Part shown: positions 25,365 to 34,183 of the stretch, one piece after another
How the letters are laid out: each line of letters begins with the position of its first letter
Position numbering within the stretch: position 1 is the first letter of the stretch
Program-made: the position numbers and the translations under genes
From: Bacillota bacterium
Lineage (GTDB): Bacteria; Bacillota_I; Bacilli_A; RF39; UBA660
Direction: 5' to 3'
NCBI GenBank assembly: GCA_003149915.1
Contig: QAMK01000012.1
Location: 58,542 to 122,541 of the forward strand
Length of the DNA stretch: 64,000 nt
The notes under the pieces: model-generated
Told to the model about the DNA's origin: nothing
Databases searched by the model: none
What the model saw: the letters and a program-made list of their open reading frames with translations, nothing else

Positions 25365-26201
25365 ATGAAACAAAAAGGATTTACATTAATTGAACTTTTG
25401 GCAGTTGTTGTTATTTTAGGTGTATTGATGGTGATTGCAATTCCATCTGTTTCTAGTTACATAACGGCATCTAGAAAACAATCGTTTATTGACAGTGCCA
25501 AATCTTATATAGCGGCAGCAAAGGCATTTGCCAGTGATAATGGTGGAATAAGATATCCTCATAGTGATGGAGAAAGCTCATATATTCAATTATCTGAACT
25601 ATCTTTAGAAAAGGGAGAAGATAAATCAGCATTTGATGCGGCTTACGTACAAGAAAAATGCTACATCAGAATTGTAAGTGTTTCTCGTGGCTATGACTTT
25701 TATATCACACTGGTAGATACCAAAGGAAATACTTTGAACGATGTGAAAGAACAGGATTTAACACCAGACCGAATCACTACAGACTCAGATGCTGTATTAC
25801 CATATGATAGTGTTGCAAATACCAATCCGGATGATTCTGGTGAATCTGGTACTGATGAAACAGTCAACTTGACGAGTAGTTGTAGCAATTCGATTTCATC
25901 AAACTATATTGTTGTGTATGCAGGAGACGTCGACGCGGATGGGGAAGTATCTAACTCAGATCTTCTTCAATTTAGAAGATTCCGGATGCAACTGGCAACA
26001 CCAAATGCTGCCGAAGCCATTGCCGCAGATTTAGACTGTAATAGAATGATAGATGATTCAGACGAAAGTCGATTGAGAAGTATACTTTTGGGATCAGAGC
26101 CGCCATTAAATAGAATCCCAGCTAATGCACCAGGAGCAAGTGCATACATTATCAATGATGCAACATTAAACGACCAAGGCTTGTACAAAGTCATCAACTA
26201 A
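25365..26201 (+). CDS. Type IV prepilin with C-terminal dockerin-like domain
   Basis: The 278-residue product begins MKQKG|FTLIELL, the class III signal cleaved by prepilin peptidase with glutamate at mature position 5, and continues as the hydrophobic alpha-1 helix to about residue 30. The C-terminal part holds two calcium-loop repeats, GDVDADGEVSNSDLLQF (about 187-203) and DLDCNRMIDDSDESRL (about 222-240). They are spaced like a type I dockerin or paired EF-hand-like F-hands. AAGGAGG lies 5 bases upstream of ATG 25365. The pilin call is firm; the dockerin call is by motif only. Confidence 0.85.
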   Translation: MKQKGFTLIELLAVVVILGVLMVIAIPSVSSYITASRKQSFIDSAKSYIAAAKAFASDNGGIRYPHSDGESSYIQLSELSLEKGEDKSAFDAAYVQEKCYIRIVSVSRGYDFYITLVDTKGNTLNDVKEQDLTPDRITTDSDAVLPYDSVANTNPDDSGESGTDETVNLTSSCSNSISSNYIVVYAGDVDADGEVSNSDLLQFRRFRMQLATPNAAEAIAADLDCNRMIDDSDESRLRSILLGSEPPLNRIPANAPGASAYIINDATLNDQGLYKVIN

Positions 26202-26204
26202 TCC

Positions 26205-26234
26205 TTGACAAATCGACTAGATTTATAGTATATT
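26205..26234 (+). promoter_or_regulatory. SigA-type promoter for rpsO
   Basis: TTGACA at 26205-26210, an 18-base spacer and TATATT at 26229-26234, starting 4 bases after the pilin stop. Confidence 0.75.
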
Positions 26235-26240
26235 ATCATT

Positions 26241-26316
26241 GCTTACCGCGACTTAGATATGGAATCCTCGTCCGTACCTCAGCCGTTGGCAAATAAGAAA
26301 GAAGGAGGAAATAATC
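26241..26316 (+). promoter_or_regulatory. Putative S15 autoregulatory leader
   Basis: A leader of about 76 bases precedes rpsO. It is richer in G and C than its surroundings and holds two CCTC words (near 26266 and 26277) that could pair with the AAGGAGGA ribosome site. S15 genes in many bacteria are autoregulated through such leaders; the pairing here is inferred by eye. Confidence 0.35.
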
Positions 26317-26586
26317 ATGGCTTTAACTACAACAGAAAAACAAGAAATCATCAAGAAGTTTGCTAGAAATGAAAAGGACACGGGTTCTGCTGAAGTACAA
26401 ATCGCTATTTTAACAGCAGAAATCAATAACTTGACAGAACATTTAAAAGAGCACAAACACGATTATCATTCAAATCGTGGCTTACTGAAAAAAGTTGGTC
26501 AACGTCGTAATATGCTTAGTTACTTAGCTAAGAAAGATGTTACGAGATACCGTGCATTAATCAAAGAATTAGGATTAAGAAAATAG
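26317..26586 (+). CDS. rpsO: 30S ribosomal protein S15
   Basis: The 89-residue product has the full S15 sequence pattern: [27 protein letters not shown] and the YLAKKD...Y..LI..LGLRK end. It binds 16S rRNA in the 30S platform. AAGGAGGA lies upstream. The rpsO-pnp-ylxY order matches Bacillus subtilis. Confidence 0.97.
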   Translation: MALTTTEKQEIIKKFARNEKDTGSAEVQIAILTAEINNLTEHLKEHKHDYHSNRGLLKKVGQRRNMLSYLAKKDVTRYRALIKELGLRK

Positions 26587-26611
26587 GCACTCTAAAGTGT
26601 CTTTTTTTTTG
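26586..26611 (+). terminator. Intrinsic terminator after rpsO
   Basis: GGCACT/AGTGTC stem (one wobble), CTAA loop and a run of about ten Ts. Confidence 0.85.
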
Positions 26612-26681
26612 ACATTCTATAAATTTGGTTTCCAAAAATGATAACCATCTGTTATAATAGGAATGAAGAAGAGGAAGAAGT

Positions 26682-28835
26682 ATGAAAAAAGTATATGAAC
26701 ATGAATTTAGAGGAAGAAAATTAATCGTTGAGATAGGAGAAATGGCTAAAGAAGCAAACGGTGCCGTATTGGTTCGATATGGCGACACAGTTGTATTATC
26801 GACTGTTGTCGTATCGAAAACAGCAAATGTCCTATCGGACTTTTTTCCATTGATGGTTTTATATAATGAAAAATTATATTCAGTTGGAAAAATTCCGGGT
26901 GGTTTTATCAAAAGAGAAGGACGTCCAAGTGAAGCGGCAACACTTGCTGCTAGAATGATCGATCGTCCAATGAGACCGTTGTTCCCAGAAGACTTTAGAA
27001 ATGAAGTTCAAATCGTTAATACGATTTTATCAGTAGAACAAGATTGTTCGCCAGAGATGACTGCTATGTTCGGAAGCAGTCTTGCTACTTGTATCAGTGA
27101 AATTCCATTTGATGGACCAGTCGCATCGGTTAAAGTAGGAAGAGTAGATGGTAAGTTCGTCATCAATCCATCTGTAGATGAGGCCAATGTAAGCGATATC
27201 GATTTGACAGTTGCTGGAACAAAAGATGCCATCAACATGGTTGAGTCATCTGCGAAAGAAGCAAGTGAATCGGATATGTTAGATGCTTTGATGTTTGGTC
27301 ACGAAGCCATTCGAGAATTAGTCGAATTCCAAAATACGATTATAGAAGAGATTGGTAAAGAAAAAATGGATTACGACCGTATCGTAATAGAAGACGACTT
27401 ACGCAAAGAAGTCACTGCCAAAATCGATCGTCCGATCGACGAAGCCCTACGTATCAAAGGAAAACTAGAAAGTGCCGGGGCATTAGAAACCATTAAAGAA
27501 AACTTAGTAGCAGAGTACAAAGAAGCAAATGAAGATACGATGAAGCCAGACGAGCTAACCTTGTTGTTAACAAAAGTAAAATTGTTGTTCGAACAAGTTC
27601 AATATCAAATTTTTCGTCACATTGTCGTAACCGAACACATTCGTACGGACGGTAGAGCAATGGATGAAATTAGACCATTGTCAGCCAGTGTCGACATCTT
27701 ACCTCGTACACACGGATCTGCTTTGTTTACGAGAGGGCAGACCCAAAGTTTATCCGTGACAACACTTGGTGCATTAAACGAACATCAAGTTCTAGATGGT
27801 CTTGGTCTAGAAGATCAAAAACGCTTTATGTTACATTATAATTTCCCAGCTTTTGCCGTAGGAGAAACCGGTCGATATGGCGCGCCAGGAAGAAGAGAAA
27901 TCGGTCACGGTGCTTTAGGAGAAAAAGCATTGTTACAAGTAATTCCAAGTGAAGAAGAATTCCCATATACGATTCGTGTCGTAAGTGAAATTTTAGAATC
28001 AAACGGTAGTAGTAGTCAAGCAAGTATCTGTGCTGGATGTATGTCTTTGATGGCAGCAGGTGTTCCAATTAAAGCACCAGTTGCCGGCATCGCTATGGGC
28101 TTAATTACCAATGGCGATGACTATCAGATTTTAACGGATATTCAAGGTTTAGAAGATCACTTAGGAGATATGGACTTTAAAGTGGCAGGTACCAAAGATG
28201 GTATTTGTGCCTTACAGATGGATATTAAAATCAAAGGAGTTACCAAAGCCATCTTAAAAGAAGCATTGGCTGCTGCTAAGAAAGCGCGATTAAAAGTCTT
28301 GAAAGTAATGACGGATGCCATTGCAGAACCACGAAAAGAAGTATCGAAATATGCACCTAAGACTAGAATATTCACAATTAATCCAGCTAAGATCAAAGAT
28401 GTCATCGGTCGTGGTGGCGAGATGATTACGAAAATTATCTGTGATGCTAGTAACGTAACGGATGTCAATAACGTCAATGCGGTCAAAGTAGACTTAGAAG
28501 ACGACGGACGAGTTATCATCTATCATTCTGATCAAGAAGTCATCGATAAAACAGAACAGATGATTAGAGATGTTGCAAGAGAAGTAGTAGTCGGTGAAAT
28601 CTATCCTGCTACGGTTGTAAAAGTAGAAGACTTCGGTTGCTTCGTCCAACTATGGCCTGGCTTAGAAGGAATGGTTCACGTATCGCAATTGGATAGCAAA
28701 CGTATTGCCAAAGCAAGCGATGTCGTTAAAGTTGGTGACGAAATCATGGTCAAAGCATTAGGAACCGACAAGAAGGGAAGACAAAATTTCTCTCGCAAAG
28801 AAGCACTTAAGAAAGAAACTAAGAATGCGGAATAA
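26682..28835 (+). CDS. pnp: Polynucleotide phosphorylase
   Basis: The 717-residue product has two RNase PH domains (second with RTDGRAMDEIRPL and the GETGRYGAPGRREIGHGAL active-site block), a KH domain (IGRGGEMITKI) and a C-terminal S1 domain (VEDFGCFVQLWPGLEGMVHVSQL). It degrades RNA 3'-5' with phosphate. A TATAAT at 26653-26658 precedes it. Confidence 0.97.
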   Translation: MKKVYEHEFRGRKLIVEIGEMAKEANGAVLVRYGDTVVLSTVVVSKTANVLSDFFPLMVLYNEKLYSVGKIPGGFIKREGRPSEAATLAARMIDRPMRPLFPEDFRNEVQIVNTILSVEQDCSPEMTAMFGSSLATCISEIPFDGPVASVKVGRVDGKFVINPSVDEANVSDIDLTVAGTKDAINMVESSAKEASESDMLDALMFGHEAIRELVEFQNTIIEEIGKEKMDYDRIVIEDDLRKEVTAKIDRPIDEALRIKGKLESAGALETIKENLVAEYKEANEDTMKPDELTLLLTKVKLLFEQVQYQIFRHIVVTEHIRTDGRAMDEIRPLSASVDILPRTHGSALFTRGQTQSLSVTTLGALNEHQVLDGLGLEDQKRFMLHYNFPAFAVGETGRYGAPGRREIGHGALGEKALLQVIPSEEEFPYTIRVVSEILESNGSSSQASICAGCMSLMAAGVPIKAPVAGIAMGLITNGDDYQILTDIQGLEDHLGDMDFKVAGTKDGICALQMDIKIKGVTKAILKEALAAAKKARLKVLKVMTDAIAEPRKEVSKYAPKTRIFTINPAKIKDVIGRGGEMITKIICDASNVTDVNNVNAVKVDLEDDGRVIIYHSDQEVIDKTEQMIRDVAREVVVGEIYPATVVKVEDFGCFVQLWPGLEGMVHVSQLDSKRIAKASDVVKVGDEIMVKALGTDKKGRQNFSRKEALKKETKNAE

Positions 28836-28850
28836 TCCGCTTCTTTTTTT
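28821..28850 (+). terminator. Intrinsic terminator after pnp
   Basis: GCGGA/TCCGC stem with ATAA loop, flanked by AAGAA/TTCTT and a T-run, overlapping the stop codon. Confidence 0.85.
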
Positions 28851-28895
28851 GGAAAAAATTAGGAAACTCGTCATATAGTGGAATAGGTGATGAAT

Positions 28896-29750
28896 GTGTT
28901 TCGTAAGATAACAACTGGTGTAGGAGCAGTTGCCCTGTTGTGTTTTAGCTTTTATTATACAGCCATGGCAGCTAAGTTTTTAAGAGGGAACGATGAACTG
29001 ATGTTAGAAATTAAAAGCGTCGCATCAACTTATGAGACCGGTGCTATCGATGCCTCTTTTAATGGCGATGAAATGATTCCAGGACTTGCTGGTCAAAAAG
29101 TAGATTACGATAAAAGTTATAGCAAGATGAAAAATTATGGAATTCTAAACGAATCGGATTTGGTGTTCACGAGTGTTGAACCAAATTCTAGTATTGAAAA
29201 CGTGTATGACAAATATATTGTCAAAGGAAACGATGCCAAAAAGGCAGTTGCGTTAGTATTTTTAGTAACCGATGAAACGTACTTAGAAGAGATTAATAAC
29301 ATATTGCTAACAAACGATGTACCAGCAACATTCTTTTTAGAATCGAACTACATCAAAAATAATAAAGATTTTGTAAAAGACCTTTCGGTTACCAACGAGA
29401 TTGAACCGTTAGGAAGTTCCGCAACATACGATAAAGAGACGATTCTATATGACATCAGCCTAATTGAGACCATTACCGATTTACCTGCTAAATACTGTTT
29501 TACTAAGTATGCCAATAGCGATACTTTAAAAATTTGTTCAAATTATCAACTCCAAACGGTAAGACCTACCATCTTAACAGGAAATTATCCCCTTACTAAA
29601 ATCAAGAACAATTTGACAAACGGTGCCATTATCTCATTTGATATGACAAGTATCGTAAGAAAAGAGTTATCGGTGAGTATCAATTACATCCGTCAAAAAG
29701 GATATGACTTTTTGACACTGTCTGAACTACTGAGTGAAGAAATGAAATAA
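28896..29750 (+). CDS. ylxY: YlxY-like polysaccharide deacetylase homologue, degenerate
   Basis: The product of about 284 residues has an N-terminal membrane anchor and then a NodB-like region. The usual TFDDGP motif is replaced by FLVTDETY, and the HxxxH zinc pair is not visible, while DVPATFFLES and the C-terminal GYDFLTLSELL remain. Position right after pnp matches ylxY, a sporulation-linked gene of Bacillus subtilis. It is probably enzymatically dead. The start is uncertain: GTG 28896 fits AGGTGATG best; ATG 28890 and GTG 28887 are in frame. Confidence 0.7.
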   Translation: MFRKITTGVGAVALLCFSFYYTAMAAKFLRGNDELMLEIKSVASTYETGAIDASFNGDEMIPGLAGQKVDYDKSYSKMKNYGILNESDLVFTSVEPNSSIENVYDKYIVKGNDAKKAVALVFLVTDETYLEEINNILLTNDVPATFFLESNYIKNNKDFVKDLSVTNEIEPLGSSATYDKETILYDISLIETITDLPAKYCFTKYANSDTLKICSNYQLQTVRPTILTGNYPLTKIKNNLTNGAIISFDMTSIVRKELSVSINYIRQKGYDFLTLSELLSEEMK

Positions 29751-29809
29751 GCTTGCTTTTTTACTTACTTTATGGTATAATTATGCCAGTTTTGTAAGGG
29801 GATGAGGAT

Positions 29810-30868
29810 ATGCGAGCACTAACTCATACAGAAGAAGATACTTTATATGCAAAAGCATTGAAAGAATTAAAATATGGTGATCCTACGGTATCGAAAGAAG
29901 AACGTCATAAGTTGTATCGTAAACTGTGTAAAGAATTTCATCCGGACTTAAATCCAGAAATGTTAAAGAAAGATCCAAATTCAGAGATAATCAAACAGAT
30001 TAACATAGCTTACGAAGATATTAAAAAAGGAACAGTGCGCCATATCGAACAAGTAAGGGAAACTCCTAAACAACCAAATAGAAGAGCGAATACTTCCAAA
30101 GCAAAGACCGGTCAATATCGCAACCCAAATTGGCAACAAGAGTATCGTGACCCAATCGATATGAACGTCCTATATCAAGAGTTAGATAAAGTTTGTAAAA
30201 AGGTAGAAACATTGCGTGCTGCTAAAAAACAAGCGAATCGGTATATTGCCCAGGTAGGAGAAGAAGTTGCGTCCATCGAGCGCCAAGTAGCTTTATCAGA
30301 AGTTCGTAGAGTAACCAATCAAAATGAATATCAACGTCTGTCTCTGCCTGTAATGTATCGTTGGTGTGCAGATTTGTACAGTTCGGTTCATCCAGTTCGT
30401 GGTAGTAAAAAAGATAAACTGACACAAGTTGGATTAGGAATTGCTGCTGGTATTGAAACGGTATTGTTAGGAGCAGCTTACGTTGTGATTGTACCATATC
30501 CAGTCCTTGTATTCTTAGCCGCATTTGGTACCAAAAAAGTAGCAGATGTTGTTAGAAAACAGATGGGAATTCAAACGAAGACGGAACGCAAAAGAGAAAG
30601 GTACCAAATTGCTAGTAGAAAAGAAGCAAAAGAACAAATGGGCTTATACCAACAAAAAGATCATAAAATGGCTACTAAAGGAGAATTAGAAGAGTATCGG
30701 AATGGTCTTGATCAAAAATTAGATCGTGCTACGAAAAAAGAAAGTAGGATTTTATCCGCTATTCGAAAGGCAAGTTCCTATAACGCCAAAGCTTATCAAG
30801 AGGCATACGAAAGAAATACGAGATATACCTATCAAAATGGATATGCATACAGTAAAGGGAGAGCTTAA
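29810..30868 (+). CDS. J-domain protein with membrane segment
   Basis: The N-terminal 75 residues form a J domain with the HPD tripeptide (KEFHPDLNPE) needed to stimulate DnaK. A linker and coiled coil follow, then a hydrophobic hairpin (about residues 208-240, GLGIAAGIETVLLGAAYVV) and a basic, tyrosine-rich C-terminus. It is not DnaJ itself, as there is no G/F or zinc domain. It probably recruits DnaK to the membrane. AAGGGGATGAGG precedes the ATG. Confidence 0.82.
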   Translation: MRALTHTEEDTLYAKALKELKYGDPTVSKEERHKLYRKLCKEFHPDLNPEMLKKDPNSEIIKQINIAYEDIKKGTVRHIEQVRETPKQPNRRANTSKAKTGQYRNPNWQQEYRDPIDMNVLYQELDKVCKKVETLRAAKKQANRYIAQVGEEVASIERQVALSEVRRVTNQNEYQRLSLPVMYRWCADLYSSVHPVRGSKKDKLTQVGLGIAAGIETVLLGAAYVVIVPYPVLVFLAAFGTKKVADVVRKQMGIQTKTERKRERYQIASRKEAKEQMGLYQQKDHKMATKGELEEYRNGLDQKLDRATKKESRILSAIRKASSYNAKAYQEAYERNTRYTYQNGYAYSKGRA

Positions 30869-30946
30869 AAAACTCTTCTTTTTTTGGCCTTTTCTTGTTT
30901 TCACCTTGATTCTATAGTATAATTTTACTGTTAGGGTGTGAAACGT

Positions 30947-33883
30947 ATGTATTTAAAAAGTATTGAGGCAGTCGGATTTAAATCGTTTGCAGATAAATTG
31001 AAAATTACTTTAGATAATGAAACTACTTGTATTGTCGGACCAAACGGAAGTGGTAAAAGTAACGTCGTCGATGCCGTCAGATGGGTTTTAGGAGAGCAAT
31101 CAGTCAAATCCTTACGGGGAAGTGATGCGATGAGTGATGTTATTTTCTCCGGTAGTAAAAGTAGAAATCCATTAAATGTTGCCAGTGTTACGTTGACATT
31201 CGATAATTCGGATCAGTATTTAAATGTTCCGTATAGCGAAGTTGCAATTAAAAGACGTGTTTATCGTACTGGTGAAAACGAGTACTTTTTAAATGGCGAA
31301 AAATGTAGATTAAAGGATATCACGGACTTGTTGTTAGATTCTGGAATTGGAAAAGAATCGTTTAATATCATCGGTCAAGGAGAAGTTCAAAAGATTATCA
31401 ATAGCAATCCTGCTGAACGAAGAAGTATCTTTGAAGAAGCGGCAGGAGTATTAAAGTACAAAAAAAGAAAAGAAGAAGCTATCAAAAAACTAGATCGTAC
31501 CAAAGACAATATGGACCGTGTCGAAGACATCATTGCCGAATTGGAAGTCCAAGTAAAACCACTAGAAGAACAGAGTAAGAAAGCCCAAATTTATCTTTCT
31601 ACCAAAGAAGCACTAAAAAATTGTGAAGTGGCCCTTTTAGCCCATGAAATTGGGGAGATGACATCTTCTTCTACTTTATATAAAGGTCAAATTGAAAAAT
31701 TACAGGAAGAAATATTAACCTTGAACACCAAAACGAACAATTCGAAATTAGAATCTCTAAAATTGGATTTATTACATACCGAAGAAGCGTTGACAGCAAA
31801 GAATCGGGAACTGTTAGAGAAAACGAGACAAGAAGAAAAACTAAACGGTCAAAAGAACATGTTACAAGAACGTGCTAAGTATCAAGCAACCGATAGCCGT
31901 GTTCATGAACAGATTATCGCATTAAACGAATCGAAACTGAGTCTTCAAAATGAAATTCAAAGTTTAGAGTTAGAGATTGCTAGTATTGGTCGTGACATCG
32001 ATTTGACGATGAAAAAGATTCACGAAGTAGAGCAAGAAGAGATGAGTTATACATTAAAGAGAGAATCTCTTCAAAAGGAATCTGCTACTCACGATAGAGA
32101 ACTATTAAGTACCAACAACCGCATCGCTGTACTAAAAGAGTTTATCGAATCAGGCGGCGGGTTGTCACAAGCCGTAAAGAGTGTTTTAAATCATCCTGGT
32201 TTAAAAGGCATTCACGATGTATTAGGAAATTTGATTCAAGTTCCAGATGAATATACGAAAGCTCTTGAGATTTCATTAGGTGGTGCCAAAGAGTTCATCG
32301 TCTGTGAAACGGATCAAAATGCCAAAGATGCCATTCGGTATTTAAAATCTTCTCATTTAGGTAGAGCAACATTCTTTCCAATCTCTGTCATTACTCCTAG
32401 AAATGTCGACAGTAACACGTTGAGAGAAGCAAAGACGGAACCAGGATTTATCGGTGTGTTATCGAGCCTTGTAACGTACGATGCAAAGTATGCTGGTGTC
32501 GTTGAAAATCAAATTGGTAATGTCTTAGTATGCGACGATATCGATAGTGCCAACCGCTTGAGTAACAAGATTCATGCCCGCTATAAAATTGTGACGACAG
32601 ATGGCGATGTCGTTCATATCGGTGGTTCTCTAACCGGTGGATCTTATCGCAATACGAGAAGTATGATTAGCGACCGAAATGAACTAGAAAAATTAGTACT
32701 AAAAAGCCGTGATTTGGAAAACATATTAGTATCGACGAATGAAGAATTGACGTCGTTAGATGAAAAGTTAGAAAAATACGAAACGGTTTTAAAAGGATTG
32801 AAATCGGTTCTATTTGAGCAACAAGAACAAAAGTCTTCCAAGGAAGCAAGTCTAACGAAGAAAAAGAATGACTTAAGTAGTAAAGAAGAAGAGTGGAACA
32901 GTCTAAATCACTTAGAAGAAAATTCTTTGAGTGAAGAAGAAGAAAGACTCATGAAAGAGTACTACGAAGTCGTTCGTGAAAAAGAACAAATTCAATTGGA
33001 AATTAAAAATCATACCAAAGAGCGGGAACGCTTACAAGTAGAGATTCAAGAAGCAGAAGCAGAAAATAAATTGACGTCTAGTACATTACGAGCAAAAGAA
33101 AGTGAGTTAAAAGATTTAGAAATTAAAACATCTCGTTTAGAAGTATCGTTAGATAACGAGTTGCAGACACTTTCAGAAGAATACGAACTGACTTATGAAA
33201 AAGCAAAAGAGTTGTATCCGTTAGAGATGGAAGCGGATGAAGCTAGAAGCAAAGTAAACGCATACAAAGTAGAATTAAGAAACTTAGGTGTCGTCAACTT
33301 AGCAGCCATCGAAGAATATGAACGAGTATCGGGAAGATACGAATTCTTATGGAATCAAAAAGAAGACTTAGAAAAAGCTAAACAGACATTACTAGAAATC
33401 ATCGAAGAGATGGACTCTGTCATGAAAGATGAGTTCTCGTTAACGTTCCAAAAAATTCAAAAAGAGTTCAGTGAAGTCTTTAAAGAACTATTTAAAGGTG
33501 GTAAAGCGACACTGACTCTTACGAATCCGGATGATTTATTGACGACCGGCATCGACATTACAGCAAGTCCTCCTGGCAAGAAGTTAAGTAACATCTCCCT
33601 TCTGTCAGGTGGAGAAAAGACACTGACTGCCATCAGTTTGCTATTCGCTATTTTAAATGTTCGTACCGTTCCGTTCTGCTTGTTCGATGAAGTAGAAGCA
33701 GCATTAGATGAAGCAAACGTCGATAATTTTGGCGAATACTTAGATCATTACAAAAATAAAACCCAGTTCTTACTAATTACCCATAAAAAGAAAACGATGG
33801 AATATGCCAATACGTTATATGGAATTACGATGCAAGAATCTGGCGTTTCTAAATTAGTAAGTGTCAAGTTGAGTGACAAATAA
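30947..33883 (+). CDS. smc: Chromosome segregation protein SMC (short arms)
   Basis: The 978-residue product has the N-terminal Walker A head (GPNGSGKSNVVDAVRW near residue 32), a coiled coil, a hinge starting near residue 403 (GGLSQAVKSVL), a second coiled coil, and the C-terminal head with signature LSGGEKTLTA and Walker B LFDEVEAALDEAN. SMC condenses and segregates the chromosome with ScpA/ScpB. Bacillus subtilis SMC has 1186 residues, so each arm here is about 100 residues shorter. ATG 30947 follows AGGGTG; a GTG at 30938 is in frame. Confidence 0.95.
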   Translation: MYLKSIEAVGFKSFADKLKITLDNETTCIVGPNGSGKSNVVDAVRWVLGEQSVKSLRGSDAMSDVIFSGSKSRNPLNVASVTLTFDNSDQYLNVPYSEVAIKRRVYRTGENEYFLNGEKCRLKDITDLLLDSGIGKESFNIIGQGEVQKIINSNPAERRSIFEEAAGVLKYKKRKEEAIKKLDRTKDNMDRVEDIIAELEVQVKPLEEQSKKAQIYLSTKEALKNCEVALLAHEIGEMTSSSTLYKGQIEKLQEEILTLNTKTNNSKLESLKLDLLHTEEALTAKNRELLEKTRQEEKLNGQKNMLQERAKYQATDSRVHEQIIALNESKLSLQNEIQSLELEIASIGRDIDLTMKKIHEVEQEEMSYTLKRESLQKESATHDRELLSTNNRIAVLKEFIESGGGLSQAVKSVLNHPGLKGIHDVLGNLIQVPDEYTKALEISLGGAKEFIVCETDQNAKDAIRYLKSSHLGRATFFPISVITPRNVDSNTLREAKTEPGFIGVLSSLVTYDAKYAGVVENQIGNVLVCDDIDSANRLSNKIHARYKIVTTDGDVVHIGGSLTGGSYRNTRSMISDRNELEKLVLKSRDLENILVSTNEELTSLDEKLEKYETVLKGLKSVLFEQQEQKSSKEASLTKKKNDLSSKEEEWNSLNHLEENSLSEEEERLMKEYYEVVREKEQIQLEIKNHTKERERLQVEIQEAEAENKLTSSTLRAKESELKDLEIKTSRLEVSLDNELQTLSEEYELTYEKAKELYPLEMEADEARSKVNAYKVELRNLGVVNLAAIEEYERVSGRYEFLWNQKEDLEKAKQTLLEIIEEMDSVMKDEFSLTFQKIQKEFSEVFKELFKGGKATLTLTNPDDLLTTGIDITASPPGKKLSNISLLSGGEKTLTAISLLFAILNVRTVPFCLFDEVEAALDEANVDNFGEYLDHYKNKTQFLLITHKKKTMEYANTLYGITMQESGVSKLVSVKLSDK

Positions 33884-33903
33884 AAAGAACGTAAAAACGT
33901 TCT
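33882..33903 (-). terminator. Terminator of the small minus-strand gene
   Basis: AGAACGT/ACGTTCT stem with a 4-base loop. On the minus strand it is followed by TTTTT; on the plus strand only a weak T-rich tail follows. Confidence 0.65.
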
Positions 33904-34126
33904 ATCTTCTAGGCATCGGTGGATAACAATATGGATATGGACAATAGTAAACTGGCATCTGATTGTTATTTTGATTGGATCCAATTGCGTATCCGCCAAG
34001 ACCACCTAATATGAGTGGTAAAACAAATCCACCAGGTATGAACCTATCATCACTAGAATATGTCGTGTAATAAGTTGGCATACTTTGACGATATTGGTTC
34101 ATACTATAATTAGGATATGGATACAT
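33902..34126 (-). CDS. Small Tyr/Pro/Asn-rich protein, putative spore coat protein
   Basis: The 74-residue product starts MYPYPNYSMNQYRQS, has a Gly-rich hydrophobic segment in the middle (GGFVLPLILGGLGGYAIG) and ends in a Tyr/Pro/Cys-rich tail (YYCPYPYCYPPMPRR). The composition is like small spore coat or exosporium proteins. AGGAAGGTG lies upstream. A SigK-type promoter sits just before it. The function is inferred from composition and promoter only. Confidence 0.7.
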   Translation of the reverse strand: MYPYPNYSMNQYRQSMPTYYTTYSSDDRFIPGGFVLPLILGGLGGYAIGSNQNNNQMPVYYCPYPYCYPPMPRR

Positions 34127-34144
34127 AAATTCACCTTCCTATGA

Positions 34145-34171
34145 TAGTGTATGTACGATAGTATTTTTTGT
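34145..34171 (-). promoter_or_regulatory. SigK-type promoter
   Basis: On the minus strand AC (34171-34170), 16 bases, then CATACACTA (34153-34145). This matches the SigK consensus AC-N16/17-CATAnnnTA; the CATACAnT part also fits SigE. The distance from -10 to ATG is 18 bases, leaving a very short leader. Confidence 0.55.
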
Positions 34172-34183
34172 GAGGAGGAGACC

